Shown here piece by piece: positions 48,314 to 57,923 of a stretch of DNA of 64,000 nucleotides (positions within the stretch are counted from its first letter, which is position 1; every line of letters begins with the position of its first letter). This stretch comes from Dyella_B acidisoli. GTDB taxonomy: Bacteria; Pseudomonadota; Gammaproteobacteria; Xanthomonadales; Rhodanobacteraceae. The translations under genes were made by a program, and so were the position numbers. The stretch covers positions 2,046,001-2,110,000 of the forward strand of contig NZ_CP064031.1 in the NCBI RefSeq assembly GCF_049532895.1, in the 5' to 3' direction. The notes below the pieces were generated by a model. It was given only the letters and a program-made list of their open reading frames with translations. It did not search any database and was not told the DNA's origin.

Positions 48314-50210
48314 GATCGATCTCCTCATTAAGTTGTTGCCGAGCCTGGTCCAGCAGCGTGGACGGTGTACGACCAACATCCCCTACATATGTATCGGAGC
48401 GAGTGCCCTTTGAAAGCGCCATCAACCGCTGCGATGCGAGCCGGTCTGCTTCCTCGTCATGAATAGGCGACGTGGCGTTTTCCTTAAGCCGAAGCACGAC
48501 AAAAACCGCCGATGCAAGTTGCTCAACATAGCGGGCTTCGGATGCCAGGCGATCAGTCGTTCGCCATTCGAACATACCCCGTGCTTTCAATACGGATCCT
48601 TCCGCGATCTTCTTGCAGATATCTGCTTTCATCGAACCGATAGCGGTTGCGTCTTTGGTGACGAGCAGCGCACCTAGCGCGCCAATCGCGGAAGTCCATT
48701 TGGTGCGCGCCTGGTCCAGTGCACTGATCGGCCAGAGCGTCGTGAAGAAAATGGTGATCCAGATATTGCCGATCACGATGCCGACCACGCGATCACGCAG
48801 CACCGTGAGATCTTCCGTTGGGCCGTAGCCTTGCAGTACACCCAGGAAGAAGGCGAACGCTATTTGCATGCCGCCATAAGCGATCGTCTCGCTGCTGGTG
48901 GAAATCCATGCACAGAACGCCGATACCGCAGCGATAAGCAGGCACAGCTGGCCGATATCGGTGAGCGAGGGCAGTACAAAAACAATGCAGAGTCCTGCGA
49001 TAACGCCGCCAATGATTGCGCCGGATAGTCGCAGGGTGAGCTTGTGGACGCTTTCGCCAACCGTGGTCAGCGAGACGAAGAAACACGTGGTAATCGCGGT
49101 GCGAATGCCCGGCCAATCAAGCAGTGTGTACGTTGCGTAGGAGGCCAATACCGCACACATCACTTTGAATGCAAAGCGCATATGCGCACGCTGTTCCAGC
49201 GTGTTTGTAACAGCTTGTTGGGGAGAAGCTGTAGCCGATACGGCTGGGGCCTTGCCAGACGCTTCGTCACGCAACTCGTTGAGTGCGCCACGAAGGGCGG
49301 CCTGCGAAGGATCAAGCTCAGCAGATGTCGACTCGGATTCGCTGTTTGCAACATCGACCGTGATGCCGCGGCGTTGTAAAAAGAGGCGTCGGCTTTGACG
49401 GAGGGATATAGCCAAAGAACGCCTTGAAGCAAGGGGAGCACTCGAAGGGTGGTATCGAGCGATCTGCAGCACTTCCAACAGGGTGGCGATCATGCGACTG
49501 TCTTCCTGCGCAAACGCCTTGACCTTCTTGTTCCACAGAAACGCCTTGTTCATGAGCTGGCCGAGCGACAGCAGCTCGCCGCGTAAGTGCGATGGGTTTG
49601 CGGAGTAGGGGTTTTCGATATAGGCCGCGACCCGTTCCATCAGCTGGGCGGCGCGCTTTCGCGCAAGCGCAACGGGATTCTCGCCAGTCAATAGATGCGC
49701 GAGCACGGCAACGCCCACCGGCACAGCAATGACTACCCACAGCCACAGCACGGTATGGGTTACGTACTCCGTGCTCGGCACATCATCCAGCAACGTTTGC
49801 GACAGAACCAAGATAAAACCGGCCAGAAAGGCGATCGGTCCCAGTCGGCTGGTTCGCGCGAGAAAGATCCCGGCCAGCGTGCTGGCGGCCAGCAACGGAA
49901 TTCTCAAGGCAGGAGCAGCGGCGTCGAACACATAAAGCAATATGGACGCCGCGACTGCCAAGGTGACCGCAACCAGTCCACCTACCGCCGAGATCAGAGT
50001 CGATGCAGCATCTTCCTGGCTGACCAGAAAGACGAGATAGGCGATATAAGCGGGCAGTGGAATCTGAAACGTCATCGCGATGGCGAGGACGATGGCGGTA
50101 CATCCGGTGATGCGGATGATCAAGCGAATGCGGGTGTCATTGAGTGCGAGTTCACGGCGCAGCAGCGCTGTGAATCCGTCCCGCGCTTGAAGTTCAATCG
50201 GCGTTGGCAT
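48294..50210 (-). CDS. FUSC-family efflux permease (MdtO/AaeB-like)
   Basis: 638 residues. Two hydrophobic bundles, each of five to six helices (about 25-170 and 345-490), separated and followed by helical cytoplasmic parts. This is the fusaric acid resistance/AaeB arrangement. Second-bundle signature: R-L-S-G-A-I-I-G-G-V-I-A-G-L and Y-G-G-M-Q-I-A-F-A-F-F-L. Such proteins export aromatic acids and related amphiphiles, energised by proton flow. It overlaps the adaptor gene by 17 bases and the TolC gene by 20, so the pump is one translation-coupled unit. Confidence 0.88.
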   Translation of the reverse strand: MPTPIELQARDGFTALLRRELALNDTRIRLIIRITGCTAIVLAIAMTFQIPLPAYIAYLVFLVSQEDAASTLISAVGGLVAVTLAVAASILLYVFDAAAPALRIPLLAASTLAGIFLARTSRLGPIAFLAGFILVLSQTLLDDVPSTEYVTHTVLWLWVVIAVPVGVAVLAHLLTGENPVALARKRAAQLMERVAAYIENPYSANPSHLRGELLSLGQLMNKAFLWNKKVKAFAQEDSRMIATLLEVLQIARYHPSSAPLASRRSLAISLRQSRRLFLQRRGITVDVANSESESTSAELDPSQAALRGALNELRDEASGKAPAVSATASPQQAVTNTLEQRAHMRFAFKVMCAVLASYATYTLLDWPGIRTAITTCFFVSLTTVGESVHKLTLRLSGAIIGGVIAGLCIVFVLPSLTDIGQLCLLIAAVSAFCAWISTSSETIAYGGMQIAFAFFLGVLQGYGPTEDLTVLRDRVVGIVIGNIWITIFFTTLWPISALDQARTKWTSAIGALGALLVTKDATAIGSMKADICKKIAEGSVLKARGMFEWRTTDRLASEARYVEQLASAVFVVLRLKENATSPIHDEEADRLASQRLMALSKGTRSDTYVGDVGRTPSTLLDQARQQLNEEIDHASRTI

Positions 50211-51219
50211 GGCTCACCCGCACAGAAGCTGTTGCACCGATTCGAAGAAACGGCTGCGAAGGTTGATCCAGATGCACCCACACCGGGAAACGTTGCGCCA
50301 CGACCACCCAGTTCAGATTGCGATCCACCTGCGGCAGGCCAGGGCCGGCCAGGCCCGCTGGTGCCACACCCGCGCCCAGGCTTTCCAATACGCCATGCAA
50401 CGGTTGGCCTTCGTGTCCCATGACCCAGATCGACGCGGCGTCCCCGACGTGCAGTCCGCGCAGGTCTGTTTCGCGGAAATTGGCGACGGCGTACCAGCTG
50501 TTATCGTCGATCAGCGTAAAGAGTGGATGTCCAGAAACCGCGAACGATCCCAGTGCGAGATCGAAGCCCACCACCTTGCCGTCCACCGAGGCGCGAATAA
50601 CGGTTTCCCGAAGATCGCGGGCCGCCAGCGCCTGCGCTGCCTGCGCACCCAGCAGTTGTGCTTTCAGGCTTTCCACATCGCCGATCGCTTCCTTGGCTTG
50701 CGCCGCCTGCTGTGTGGCAGCCGCCAGCTGCGCTGCTGCCGTGCGTTCGTTTGTGCGCGCTTCGTCGATTTGCTGCGTGGTGACGAAACCCTTTGCCAAC
50801 AGCGGCTCCATGCGTGCGAGCGTGTTGTGGGCTAATGCCAATTGTTGACGCGCGCGGTCGACTTCGCGGGCGGCAGCCTCGGCACCGGAACCTTGTGCAT
50901 TCACTTGTCGGCCTGTGAGATCGATCTCCGCCTGCAAGGCTGCTACTTGAGCATTGGCTTGCTTCAGCTTCAGCTCGAACGGTTCCGGATCGATTTGCAG
51001 CAACACGTCCCCTTTGTGGACGAACTGATCATTGCGAACATGGATGGCTACGATCCGCCCGCTGACTTCCGGCGTGATGCCTGCGCTGTAAGCGAAGATG
51101 TAGGCGTCATGTGTCCTTGGACGTTTGTCCACGACAATCATCGACACAACGATGAGCGCCAATGCAGAAGCGATGGATACGATGGCAATGATGCGGCCTA
51201 GCGCGGTTTTGTCGTGCAT
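50194..51219 (-). CDS. HlyD-type membrane fusion protein (MdtN-like)
   Basis: 341 residues from ATG 51219, preferred because GGAG lies eight bases upstream; an ATG at 51234 abuts the ytcA stop. N-terminal membrane anchor (I-V-S-I-A-S-A-L-A-L-I-V-V-S-M-I-V-V), then the split lipoyl/barrel-sandwich halves (I-T-P-E-V-S-G-R-I-V-A-I-H-V-R-N-D-Q-F-V-H-K-G-D and I-R-A-S-V-D-G-K-V-V-G-F), flanking a coiled-coil hairpin at about 80-190. It joins the FUSC permease to the TolC channel across the periplasm. Confidence 0.9.
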   Translation of the reverse strand: MHDKTALGRIIAIVSIASALALIVVSMIVVDKRPRTHDAYIFAYSAGITPEVSGRIVAIHVRNDQFVHKGDVLLQIDPEPFELKLKQANAQVAALQAEIDLTGRQVNAQGSGAEAAAREVDRARQQLALAHNTLARMEPLLAKGFVTTQQIDEARTNERTAAAQLAAATQQAAQAKEAIGDVESLKAQLLGAQAAQALAARDLRETVIRASVDGKVVGFDLALGSFAVSGHPLFTLIDDNSWYAVANFRETDLRGLHVGDAASIWVMGHEGQPLHGVLESLGAGVAPAGLAGPGLPQVDRNLNWVVVAQRFPVWVHLDQPSQPFLRIGATASVRVSHANAD

Positions 51220-51234
51220 GGTCGATGTCTCCAT

Positions 51235-51528
51235 TCAGCCCAGCCACACAAGCCAGATGGCGAGTGTTGCCGCCGTCCACATGCACAGGTAGACGATGAC
51301 CGGCACGGGAAGCGAGGCATCGACGCCGGTTTTAACCAGTACGCTACGGACCACGGCGACGAAGACGATGCCGAGGAGCGCGCACACCATCCACGTCGGG
51401 AAATAGGACCCGAGGATGTTTCGCGAGGGCGACGCGCTGCATGCCGTTATCGCCAGCGAGAGGCACGACACCAAGACCTCTTGGAAATAACGTCGCTCGC
51501 GTGTTCGTTTATATGAGGACATCTGCAT
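51235..51528 (-). CDS. ytcA: YtcA-like small lipoprotein of MdtN-type efflux cluster
   Basis: 97 residues from ATG 51528 (AAAGG upstream). Lipobox I-T-A-C near residue 30 after a basic, slightly long N-region, followed by two hydrophobic helices (M-V-C-A-L-L-G-I-V-F-V-A-V-V and V-I-V-Y-L-C-M-W-T-A-A-T-L-A-I-W). E. coli YtcA is similar in size and lies directly before mdtN, as here. Function unknown; presumably an accessory of the pump. Its stop abuts a potential ATG of the adaptor gene. Confidence 0.8.
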   Translation of the reverse strand: MQMSSYKRTRERRYFQEVLVSCLSLAITACSASPSRNILGSYFPTWMVCALLGIVFVAVVRSVLVKTGVDASLPVPVIVYLCMWTAATLAIWLVWLG

Positions 51529-51563
51529 AACCTTTTCTGGAAAGATCCTTTGCGTGAATACGG

Positions 51564-52493
51564 TCAGGCAGCTTCCACGCGCCTGTTGTTTGCCAGCGAC
51601 TTTCGCCATGCACCCGGCGCCACGCCCATCTTTTGCGTAAACACACGGCTGAAATGGCTTTGGTCGGAGAAGCCTGCGTTGAAGGCGATTTCCGCCAGCG
51701 AGACATCGGTATCCGCCATGAGATCAAGCGCCAGATCGACGCGGCGGGACAGCAGCCATTGATGTGGCGACACGCCGATGCTCTTCTTGAAACCCCGCGC
51801 CAGTGCGCCTGCAGACAAGCCGCACGCTTCCGCCAGTTCATTGATGGAAACGCCGTCGATGAGCCGTTCGCGCAAAATCTGTGTGGCAAGGCGTTGCTGC
51901 CATGGTGCCAGCGCACCCCGCACAATGTCGGGACGTTTTTGAGAACCGCCGTAGGTGGATGTCATATACACGCACAGGCCTTGCAGCAGATGATCTACCA
52001 AGGCCTGATTCGCGGGAGCAGCCGTATTGAATATCGGCAACAGCGTTTGTCCGATACTGCCGACGATGGTATCCAGGAAGCATTCGTCGGGCTGAACGGC
52101 GAGATCTACAATGCTCTTCTTCCCAAGCTCCTCGCTGGCCTCGACAACGGCTTGGCGCGGCAGGTAGAAGTACAGTGAATGCAGCGGATCGCCGATGTAC
52201 GCGATGGGATCGCGCCGCAAATCCAGGACGTAGATCGTGCCGCCTTCATAAGAGGTCGAACACACGGAACGACCGTCGCACCAAAGCTCATGGGTGCTTT
52301 GCTTGCGCAGATTAAGACAGACAAGGTAGGCATCGTCGTTCCCCATCGGGGACGTCATGCCGTAACCCATTTTGTCGATCCGAAGTTCCGTCACCGCAAG
52401 GCGTATGCCGCGCCTTGTCTGGCTATGGAGAACGGGAGGATTGTTTAGGCGAAACGAGCGGCCAAGCCGATCGCCGAATGCACCGTGATACAT
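51564..52493 (-). CDS. AraC family transcriptional regulator
   Basis: 309 residues. The C-terminal about 100 residues hold the double helix-turn-helix: I-N-E-L-A-E-A-C-G-L-S-A-G-A-L-A-R-G-F-K-K-S, and the signature L-A-E-I-A-F-N-A-G-F-S-D-Q-S-H-F-S-R-V-F-T-Q-K-M-G-V-A-P-G-A-W-R. The N-terminal part resembles the AraC-binding-like domain of regulators for aromatic-compound genes. It is transcribed in the same direction as, and 35 bases before, ytcA, so it may head the efflux operon and autoregulate it. Confidence 0.92.
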   Translation of the reverse strand: MYHGAFGDRLGRSFRLNNPPVLHSQTRRGIRLAVTELRIDKMGYGMTSPMGNDDAYLVCLNLRKQSTHELWCDGRSVCSTSYEGGTIYVLDLRRDPIAYIGDPLHSLYFYLPRQAVVEASEELGKKSIVDLAVQPDECFLDTIVGSIGQTLLPIFNTAAPANQALVDHLLQGLCVYMTSTYGGSQKRPDIVRGALAPWQQRLATQILRERLIDGVSINELAEACGLSAGALARGFKKSIGVSPHQWLLSRRVDLALDLMADTDVSLAEIAFNAGFSDQSHFSRVFTQKMGVAPGAWRKSLANNRRVEAA

Positions 52494-53006
52494 GCGCGTC
52501 TTTCCGAACCAATGGTCGTCGAGCGTCCTTGATTGAACGTCGTCCTGGATGGAACGTTACGCGCATGCGTCCTTGGCCGAAGCCTTCGTCAGGGTACACT
52601 TGCTGACGCAAAGGGATACATCGAATCACCCGAAAGTGTAGATAAATTCCTTGTGACAGCGATGTTGCACGGCATTCGCCTTCGGCGGCGGGCAGCACAC
52701 CGAGCGTGCGCGTTCATTCCGGTTTTGAAACGTTTATGCGGCTTGAGTAACGTGTCGTTGGCTCAAGCCGTTGCTCGATGTTGGATCGTGCGAATGCAGG
52801 TGAATATCCCCCGCGTGGGGGACGGTGCTCTTCGATGTAGGTTGGGGTGCATCACCAACAGCCACGCGGCGCCACTGCACTAGCCATGATTAAAGGTGTC
52901 AAGTGGTCGTCATTCCCGCGAAAGCGGGAATGACGACCGTGAGGGAACGCACTCTTTCATGGCAGCCTCAAAACTGGGGAAACGAGTAATAGATAGAAAG
53001 CTTCGC
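52494..53006. other. Intergenic region with repeat remnants
   Basis: 513 bases between the AraC gene start and the 3' end of the large regulator gene. It holds a half REP-like arm (52837-52860, GTAGGTTGGGGTGCATCACC), a GTCATTCC-type hairpin (52905-52938) and, directly after it, the word AGGGAACGCACTCTTTCATG, nearly repeated at about 62430. No credible gene. Confidence 0.6.
52905..52938. repeat. Perfect 15-bp stem hairpin repeat
   Basis: GGTCGTCATTCCCGC, loop GAAA, GCGGGAATGACGACC. Member of the same dispersed hairpin class as 40452 and 62341. It is followed by sequence shared with the repeat at 62341-62445, which shows that the repeated unit is longer than the hairpin. Confidence 0.88.
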
Positions 53007-56000
53007 CTATGCCATAAGCCGCGCAAAGGCCTTTTGCAGCCGATGCCCCGAAGGAAGGCCATCGAGCAAGCGCTGCGCCCGCGCGTTAAACAATCGCTCG
53101 TGAAGGGATGCACGCGTGCTATCGCCTTGCATACGATGCACCTTGGCCGCCGTCCGATGAATTCGCCAATCAACCATCGGTGCGCCCATCACGTCGATCA
53201 TCTTCAGGGCGTCGTTGATCAAGCGTGAAGCGTGGGTGAGATCGCCTTCTTCGATAGCAACACGGCATCGCACCTCACGGGCCATTGCGCGCCAGGTGAC
53301 TTCTATGGTCCGGTCTGACCGGTCGAGCATGCGATCGGCATGCAAGCGTGCTTGTTCGATGTCGCCTGATCGCAACAAGGCATCGGCAAGCGTCCACTCC
53401 AGTACAAATAGCCAATACCAGTCCGTGATGACTGGCTGTTCGAGCATGTCGTATTCGAGCTTTTTCAGAATCTCAATGCCTGCATCGGGATTCCCGAGGC
53501 CGATTTCCGTCGCCCCCGCGAGCAGCGTGCAATGCCGGATTTCATTCGGCAGCACCGGGGTATACAGCGTTGCCGGCTGATGGGCAGCTTTGTCTTTATA
53601 AGAGCCAAGCTTGCTGCAGATGTCCTTGATGGCCTGGTAGTCGCCGGCCATCAGGTAGAGAAATCCACGCAGTGTTTCCAAGGTGCAAACGCTATAGCGA
53701 TTGGCGTTGCCGACAAAGAGTGCTTCGCTGGCGTCGAACTCCTTCAGGGCTCGACCCCATTCACCCAGCAGCGTATACGCCCATGGCCGGCCGAGGTGAG
53801 CCATCCAGATGGCGCGAAAGATATTGAATTCCGGCCGGTCTGCCGCGTGCCGTACCAGGATCTCCAGATTCGCGTCGACGGTTTCCAGGCATTCGCGATA
53901 TCGGCTGGAGATCAAGCAAATCATGCTGTACTCGATCAATCCCCAGGCCGTGATCTGACGGTCGGAACCGTTTCTCAAGGGAATCAGGTTTTCGTCGCAA
54001 ACCTTGGCCAGTTCGGAATCCCATCCGCCGATCCAGATGCGCCATATGGCGCTGCTCAACCGGATGCGCGCCTTGAGCTGCGGCTCGGGTTGTGCATCGC
54101 TCAAGCGCGCGGCGTTTTCCAGGTGTGAAATGCAGGCAGTCGCATTCCACCAGCTCAGGGTAAAGCCCAGGCCAAGCTCCGCACGCGCCTGGATATCCGG
54201 GAAGCGCAGTTGTTCGGACCGCTGTGCAAGTTCGGTGAATGCCTGCAGGGCTTCAGGATCATGGTTGGCAGCGTAGATCGATGCGCGATCTTCCAGCAGC
54301 ACGGTCTGGGTAAGTTCGCGTTCCCCATCGGGAAGATGGCGCACGATCTCATCGGCCTTGCCGAGAATGGCCAGTGCATCCTGATGCGCATAGCGTCGTT
54401 TGGCGGTCTGCAGGGCGATCTTTAGATAGGTAAGTCCCTTGGACCACTCGTGCGCATTGGAAAATTGTTCGGCCAGTTCAAACGCGGCGTGTGCGCGCAG
54501 CTCGCTGGGATATGACTTTTCCAGCTCCTTGCCGATCAATGCGTGGCTTTGCGCCAACCGGAGTGGCCCTTGGCGGTTCAGCAGCACTTCGCGCAGCAGG
54601 GCGTGATTGAACCGGTAGAGCCGGACTACTTCGCCGCTTCCCAGCCTGTCCATGTCATGGCGGTGAATAAACGTCCTGGTTCGGCACAGCGCCTCGCATA
54701 CTTCCTCGAATCGGCGTGCGCTGAGGCCTGCGGCAGTTGCAGGCGCGATAGGGTTGAAGACGTCTCCGACTGCACTGGCGGCTTCCAGGATACGCTGCGT
54801 TTCGTCATCGAGGCTGGCAATCTTGGCTTCGATGACGTGGCTGATCGTCTGCGGTATCTCGAAGCGGATCTTGGAAAGCGGTACGTCGTTCTTCCATCGT
54901 CCCTGGTCGGCGGATATCGACTGCGTGCTTTTCAAGTGATCCAGGATCGTACTCAGGAACAGCGGATTGCCGCTTGATCGATGCAACAGGAGTTGCACGA
55001 ACGAGCGGCTTTCTTCGGAATTGTCAGCCTGTACGTATTCCGCGATATCCCGCTGGTCGAGTCCGGTTAAATGGATGGATTCGCACAGCTTGTGCAATAG
55101 CAGTTCGTTGACGAGCTGCTTGAGTGCCGGTCCACGCGTCGCCACTTCATCCGATCGATAGGTGGCAAGCAGCAGCAGCTTTACGGAGGACTTCCGCCTG
55201 GCGAATGCAGAAATGAGATCCAGCGTGGAGAAGTCGGCCCAATGCAGGTCCTCCAGCAACAGCACGAAGGTTTCATCTTCAGCGAGCGCTTCCAGCAATT
55301 CGCAGAACTCGCCCAGCATGCGGCTGCGAGCGGATATGTGCGCCACTTTGTGCAACAGGGCGCGATTTTCGCGAGACAGGAGTCCGGCCACCTGATTGGC
55401 CCACGAAGGTGCCAGGGCGATCAAGGCATCCTGTACCTTGCTGCCGTTCGCTCCCTTTATCAGGCGGGAAAGCGCCTCGATGATGGGATAGAAAGGTTCG
55501 GTTCCACCGAAGCCTTCGATGCAGCGACCGTATGAAAGCGACACATGTTGATGGGAAATATCATTGCAAAATGCCTCGGCCAATGCCGTTTTGCCAATGC
55601 CGGCTTCGCCGTGCACGAATACGATTTTTGGCTGCCCGTTGCTCGTTTGCACCAGCGCATCGCGTAACGCACTCAACTGTGCAGCTCTGCCTATGAGGGC
55701 GGGTGCAGCGGCCGGCGTGAGCTGATTGTCCGTCTTTTGTGGAGTCTTTATGTCGGCAATAAAGCGGTAGCCGCGACCTCGATGCGTTTCTATGTAACGC
55801 GGGCGTTGTGCCTCGTCGCCGAGTGCGTTGCGAATGGCCAATACATGCCCTTTCAGTACCTCGGGCTGGACGGCCACGCCGGACCAGAGCGCCTCAAGCA
55901 GTTCCTCGTGCGAGACCAATCGTCCCGGATGCTCGACCAGATAACGCAGCACGTCGAACGCCTTCGCGGTGATGGTGACGGGGGTGAGCCCGCCCTCGTC

Positions 56001-56060
56001 GGAAACGCGCCACAGCTGGTGATTGGCCGGATCGAGCCGAAAAGGTTTGAACTCCTTCAT
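53007..56060 (-). CDS. Winged-helix regulator fused to AAA-type ATPase and helical repeats
   Basis: 1017 residues. Residues 1-102 are an OmpR/PhoB-type winged helix (T-A-K-A-F-D-V-L-R-Y-L-V-E-H-P-G-R-L-V, ending E-T-H-R-G-R-G-Y-R-F). Then a STAND/AAA NTPase with Walker A G-E-A-G-I-G-K-T at 151-158 and Walker B L-L-L-E-D-L-H-W-A-D near 264. The rest (about 480-1017) is TPR-like helical repeats. This is the signal-transduction ATPase plan of MalT/AfsR relatives, with the DNA-binding part at the N-terminus. Inducer and targets unknown. Next upstream on the same strand is a LuxR-type regulator with a related helical region. Confidence 0.9.
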   Translation of the reverse strand: MKEFKPFRLDPANHQLWRVSDEGGLTPVTITAKAFDVLRYLVEHPGRLVSHEELLEALWSGVAVQPEVLKGHVLAIRNALGDEAQRPRYIETHRGRGYRFIADIKTPQKTDNQLTPAAAPALIGRAAQLSALRDALVQTSNGQPKIVFVHGEAGIGKTALAEAFCNDISHQHVSLSYGRCIEGFGGTEPFYPIIEALSRLIKGANGSKVQDALIALAPSWANQVAGLLSRENRALLHKVAHISARSRMLGEFCELLEALAEDETFVLLLEDLHWADFSTLDLISAFARRKSSVKLLLLATYRSDEVATRGPALKQLVNELLLHKLCESIHLTGLDQRDIAEYVQADNSEESRSFVQLLLHRSSGNPLFLSTILDHLKSTQSISADQGRWKNDVPLSKIRFEIPQTISHVIEAKIASLDDETQRILEAASAVGDVFNPIAPATAAGLSARRFEEVCEALCRTRTFIHRHDMDRLGSGEVVRLYRFNHALLREVLLNRQGPLRLAQSHALIGKELEKSYPSELRAHAAFELAEQFSNAHEWSKGLTYLKIALQTAKRRYAHQDALAILGKADEIVRHLPDGERELTQTVLLEDRASIYAANHDPEALQAFTELAQRSEQLRFPDIQARAELGLGFTLSWWNATACISHLENAARLSDAQPEPQLKARIRLSSAIWRIWIGGWDSELAKVCDENLIPLRNGSDRQITAWGLIEYSMICLISSRYRECLETVDANLEILVRHAADRPEFNIFRAIWMAHLGRPWAYTLLGEWGRALKEFDASEALFVGNANRYSVCTLETLRGFLYLMAGDYQAIKDICSKLGSYKDKAAHQPATLYTPVLPNEIRHCTLLAGATEIGLGNPDAGIEILKKLEYDMLEQPVITDWYWLFVLEWTLADALLRSGDIEQARLHADRMLDRSDRTIEVTWRAMAREVRCRVAIEEGDLTHASRLINDALKMIDVMGAPMVDWRIHRTAAKVHRMQGDSTRASLHERLFNARAQRLLDGLPSGHRLQKAFARLMA

Positions 56061-56096
56061 GCGACCACCACAACTATGGGTGAGCGTGTCGCGCTT

Positions 56097-57641
56097 TCAA
56101 ATAAGCCCCAACTCGGTCGCCCGGGAGACGGCCTCGGCGCGGTTCTTGGAAGACAGTTTGATGAAGATATGCTTGGCATGCGACTTCACGGTTTCCGGTG
56201 TGATCTGCAGTTCGCGAGCGATGGATTTGTTGGATAAGCCTAAGCTCATCAAGCGTAGGATAATCGCCTCGCGCGTGCTTAGTGATTCCACCAGACGATG
56301 GTTTGTCCTGAATTTCTTCCGGGCCGGAAGATGCACCTCCGGCGCCGTGAGCAGTCGTCCGACGTAGGGCCCAAGATGGCCAAGCCTGCCGGCTTCGGAC
56401 GATCGCCAAAGTTGCTTGAGAGGTGTTTCGATCAGCGGCATGTCGTCAAGAAAACTGCGGAACAACCCCGCATTGGCGCCCTGGTGTAACGCAGCGCGCA
56501 ACTCTTCATGGGCGCGAGCTATCTGGCCTATCGAGTAAAGGGCACTCGACAGAAGAATCGTCAGCTTGACGACCAGGGTAGGGTGATTGTGATCCAGTGC
56601 GGCACTGCGTAGATCATCAAGTGCCCGGGCCGTGCTGATGCCAGGTCCGTTCGCTATTTGCAGTCGAAGCTGAGCTATTTGCAGAAGCCATGCGTCGACG
56701 TCCCTGGGGCGAGTCTTTGCATCGAGCGCGTTGAAAAAGGCATTCACTTGCTGCAACGCCGCCTCGGCCAGATCGACGCGTTCTTCATGGATACGAAGGG
56801 CGACTTCTTCCGTTTTGCAACGGAGTACCAGGCGAGGCCAGTGACGCTGTATGCCTACTTCTTCGCCGCGATGCAGGAGCAACAGTGCGATGTTCTGGCT
56901 TCCCCTTGCCGCAGCGATCTTGGCAGAGAGAATGTAGGCAATGAGCGCGCTTTCTATCGCGCCGCTCTCTTCGATGGCGGTGAGCCGGCCTCGTAGCAGG
57001 GTATCGGCTTCGTCGATGGCGCCGGCCTCATAGTGCAATTGAGCCAGCACCGACGTGGGAAGTAGCGAAGCGTACGCATTCGCTGTGGTTATCTTGTTGC
57101 ACAGAAGCAAAGCGTCTGTGGCCAGGCGCTCGGCCAGCTTGAATCGTAGTTGTTCGGCCTCGGCCGCGGCTTCGATAGAGAGGTTGGCGATCGCCGTCAA
57201 TAACGACATGGCGTGATCGCGCGGCGCTTTTCCCCGGGACAATTCATAGAAGGGCATGAAGTCGCGCGAGCGCCAAAGACAAAACTTCCTGACAACATCA
57301 AGGATCGACTTGTACCGAGCTCCGGTGCCTCGCTCCATGACCGATTGCACACGGAACATGGCTTCGTCGATATCGTCTTGGCAGAGGCTTCCCATCGCCA
57401 GCAGCGTATCGACTTCATCGCCAGGGAAGTCGAGGCGGAAGCGATCCTTTTGCAGAAAGGCGTGACGCAGCGTGGTGGTGACCGAAAGCACCTCGGTCCC
57501 ATTCATCGTGCTTACTGCATGCCACGCGGTATCCAGCAGCGTTCTGAGCGCTCCGTCCGGATCATCGAGGTCGTGCCAATCTTTCAGCCATCCCAAACTG
57601 ACGGGAGCAGTTGCGCTGTGCGCAACGGGAAAGAGATTCAT
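56097..57641 (-). CDS. LuxR-type regulator with long helical sensor region
   Basis: 514 residues (GGAGGG before ATG 57641). The C-terminal about 65 residues are the LuxR helix-turn-helix: L-S-T-R-E-A-I-I-L-R-L-M-S-L-G-L-S-N-K-S-I-A-R-E-L-Q-I-T-P-E-T-V-K-S-H-A-K-H-I-F. The preceding 440 residues are helical repeats (MalT-like) but lack a P-loop ATPase, unlike full-length MalT. It lies 36 bases upstream of the ATPase-fusion regulator on the same strand; the pair may split tasks that one LAL protein normally does. Confidence 0.88.
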   Translation of the reverse strand: MNLFPVAHSATAPVSLGWLKDWHDLDDPDGALRTLLDTAWHAVSTMNGTEVLSVTTTLRHAFLQKDRFRLDFPGDEVDTLLAMGSLCQDDIDEAMFRVQSVMERGTGARYKSILDVVRKFCLWRSRDFMPFYELSRGKAPRDHAMSLLTAIANLSIEAAAEAEQLRFKLAERLATDALLLCNKITTANAYASLLPTSVLAQLHYEAGAIDEADTLLRGRLTAIEESGAIESALIAYILSAKIAAARGSQNIALLLLHRGEEVGIQRHWPRLVLRCKTEEVALRIHEERVDLAEAALQQVNAFFNALDAKTRPRDVDAWLLQIAQLRLQIANGPGISTARALDDLRSAALDHNHPTLVVKLTILLSSALYSIGQIARAHEELRAALHQGANAGLFRSFLDDMPLIETPLKQLWRSSEAGRLGHLGPYVGRLLTAPEVHLPARKKFRTNHRLVESLSTREAIILRLMSLGLSNKSIARELQITPETVKSHAKHIFIKLSSKNRAEAVSRATELGLI

Positions 57642-57923
57642 CAGTACGCCCTCCGACCGCCGTGCAGGGCGCTGAAGCGATCCAGCATTGCTTCAGCCGC
57701 GTACGCTGTCGGAATGGTTACCAATACACGTCCAGCGCCCAAAGTACTCATCACCCAATTCACTCAGCAAACCGTTGAACCATGCAACGTGTGATTCGTC
57801 TTTTCGATGAAGACATTAGGCGAGATGGCAGATTTTGTCGTGAAATTAAGGTTCTTGTTCGGTCTTCTTTCGGTTTTTGAGTGAGCAATGCGGTGTCACT
57901 CGTCCCGGTCTGGATATTTTTGG

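Noticed and set aside
52533..52883. 116-codon plus-strand frame in the intergenic gap
   Set aside because: It runs into a REP-like half element, has no ribosome site and Cys/Arg-rich random composition.
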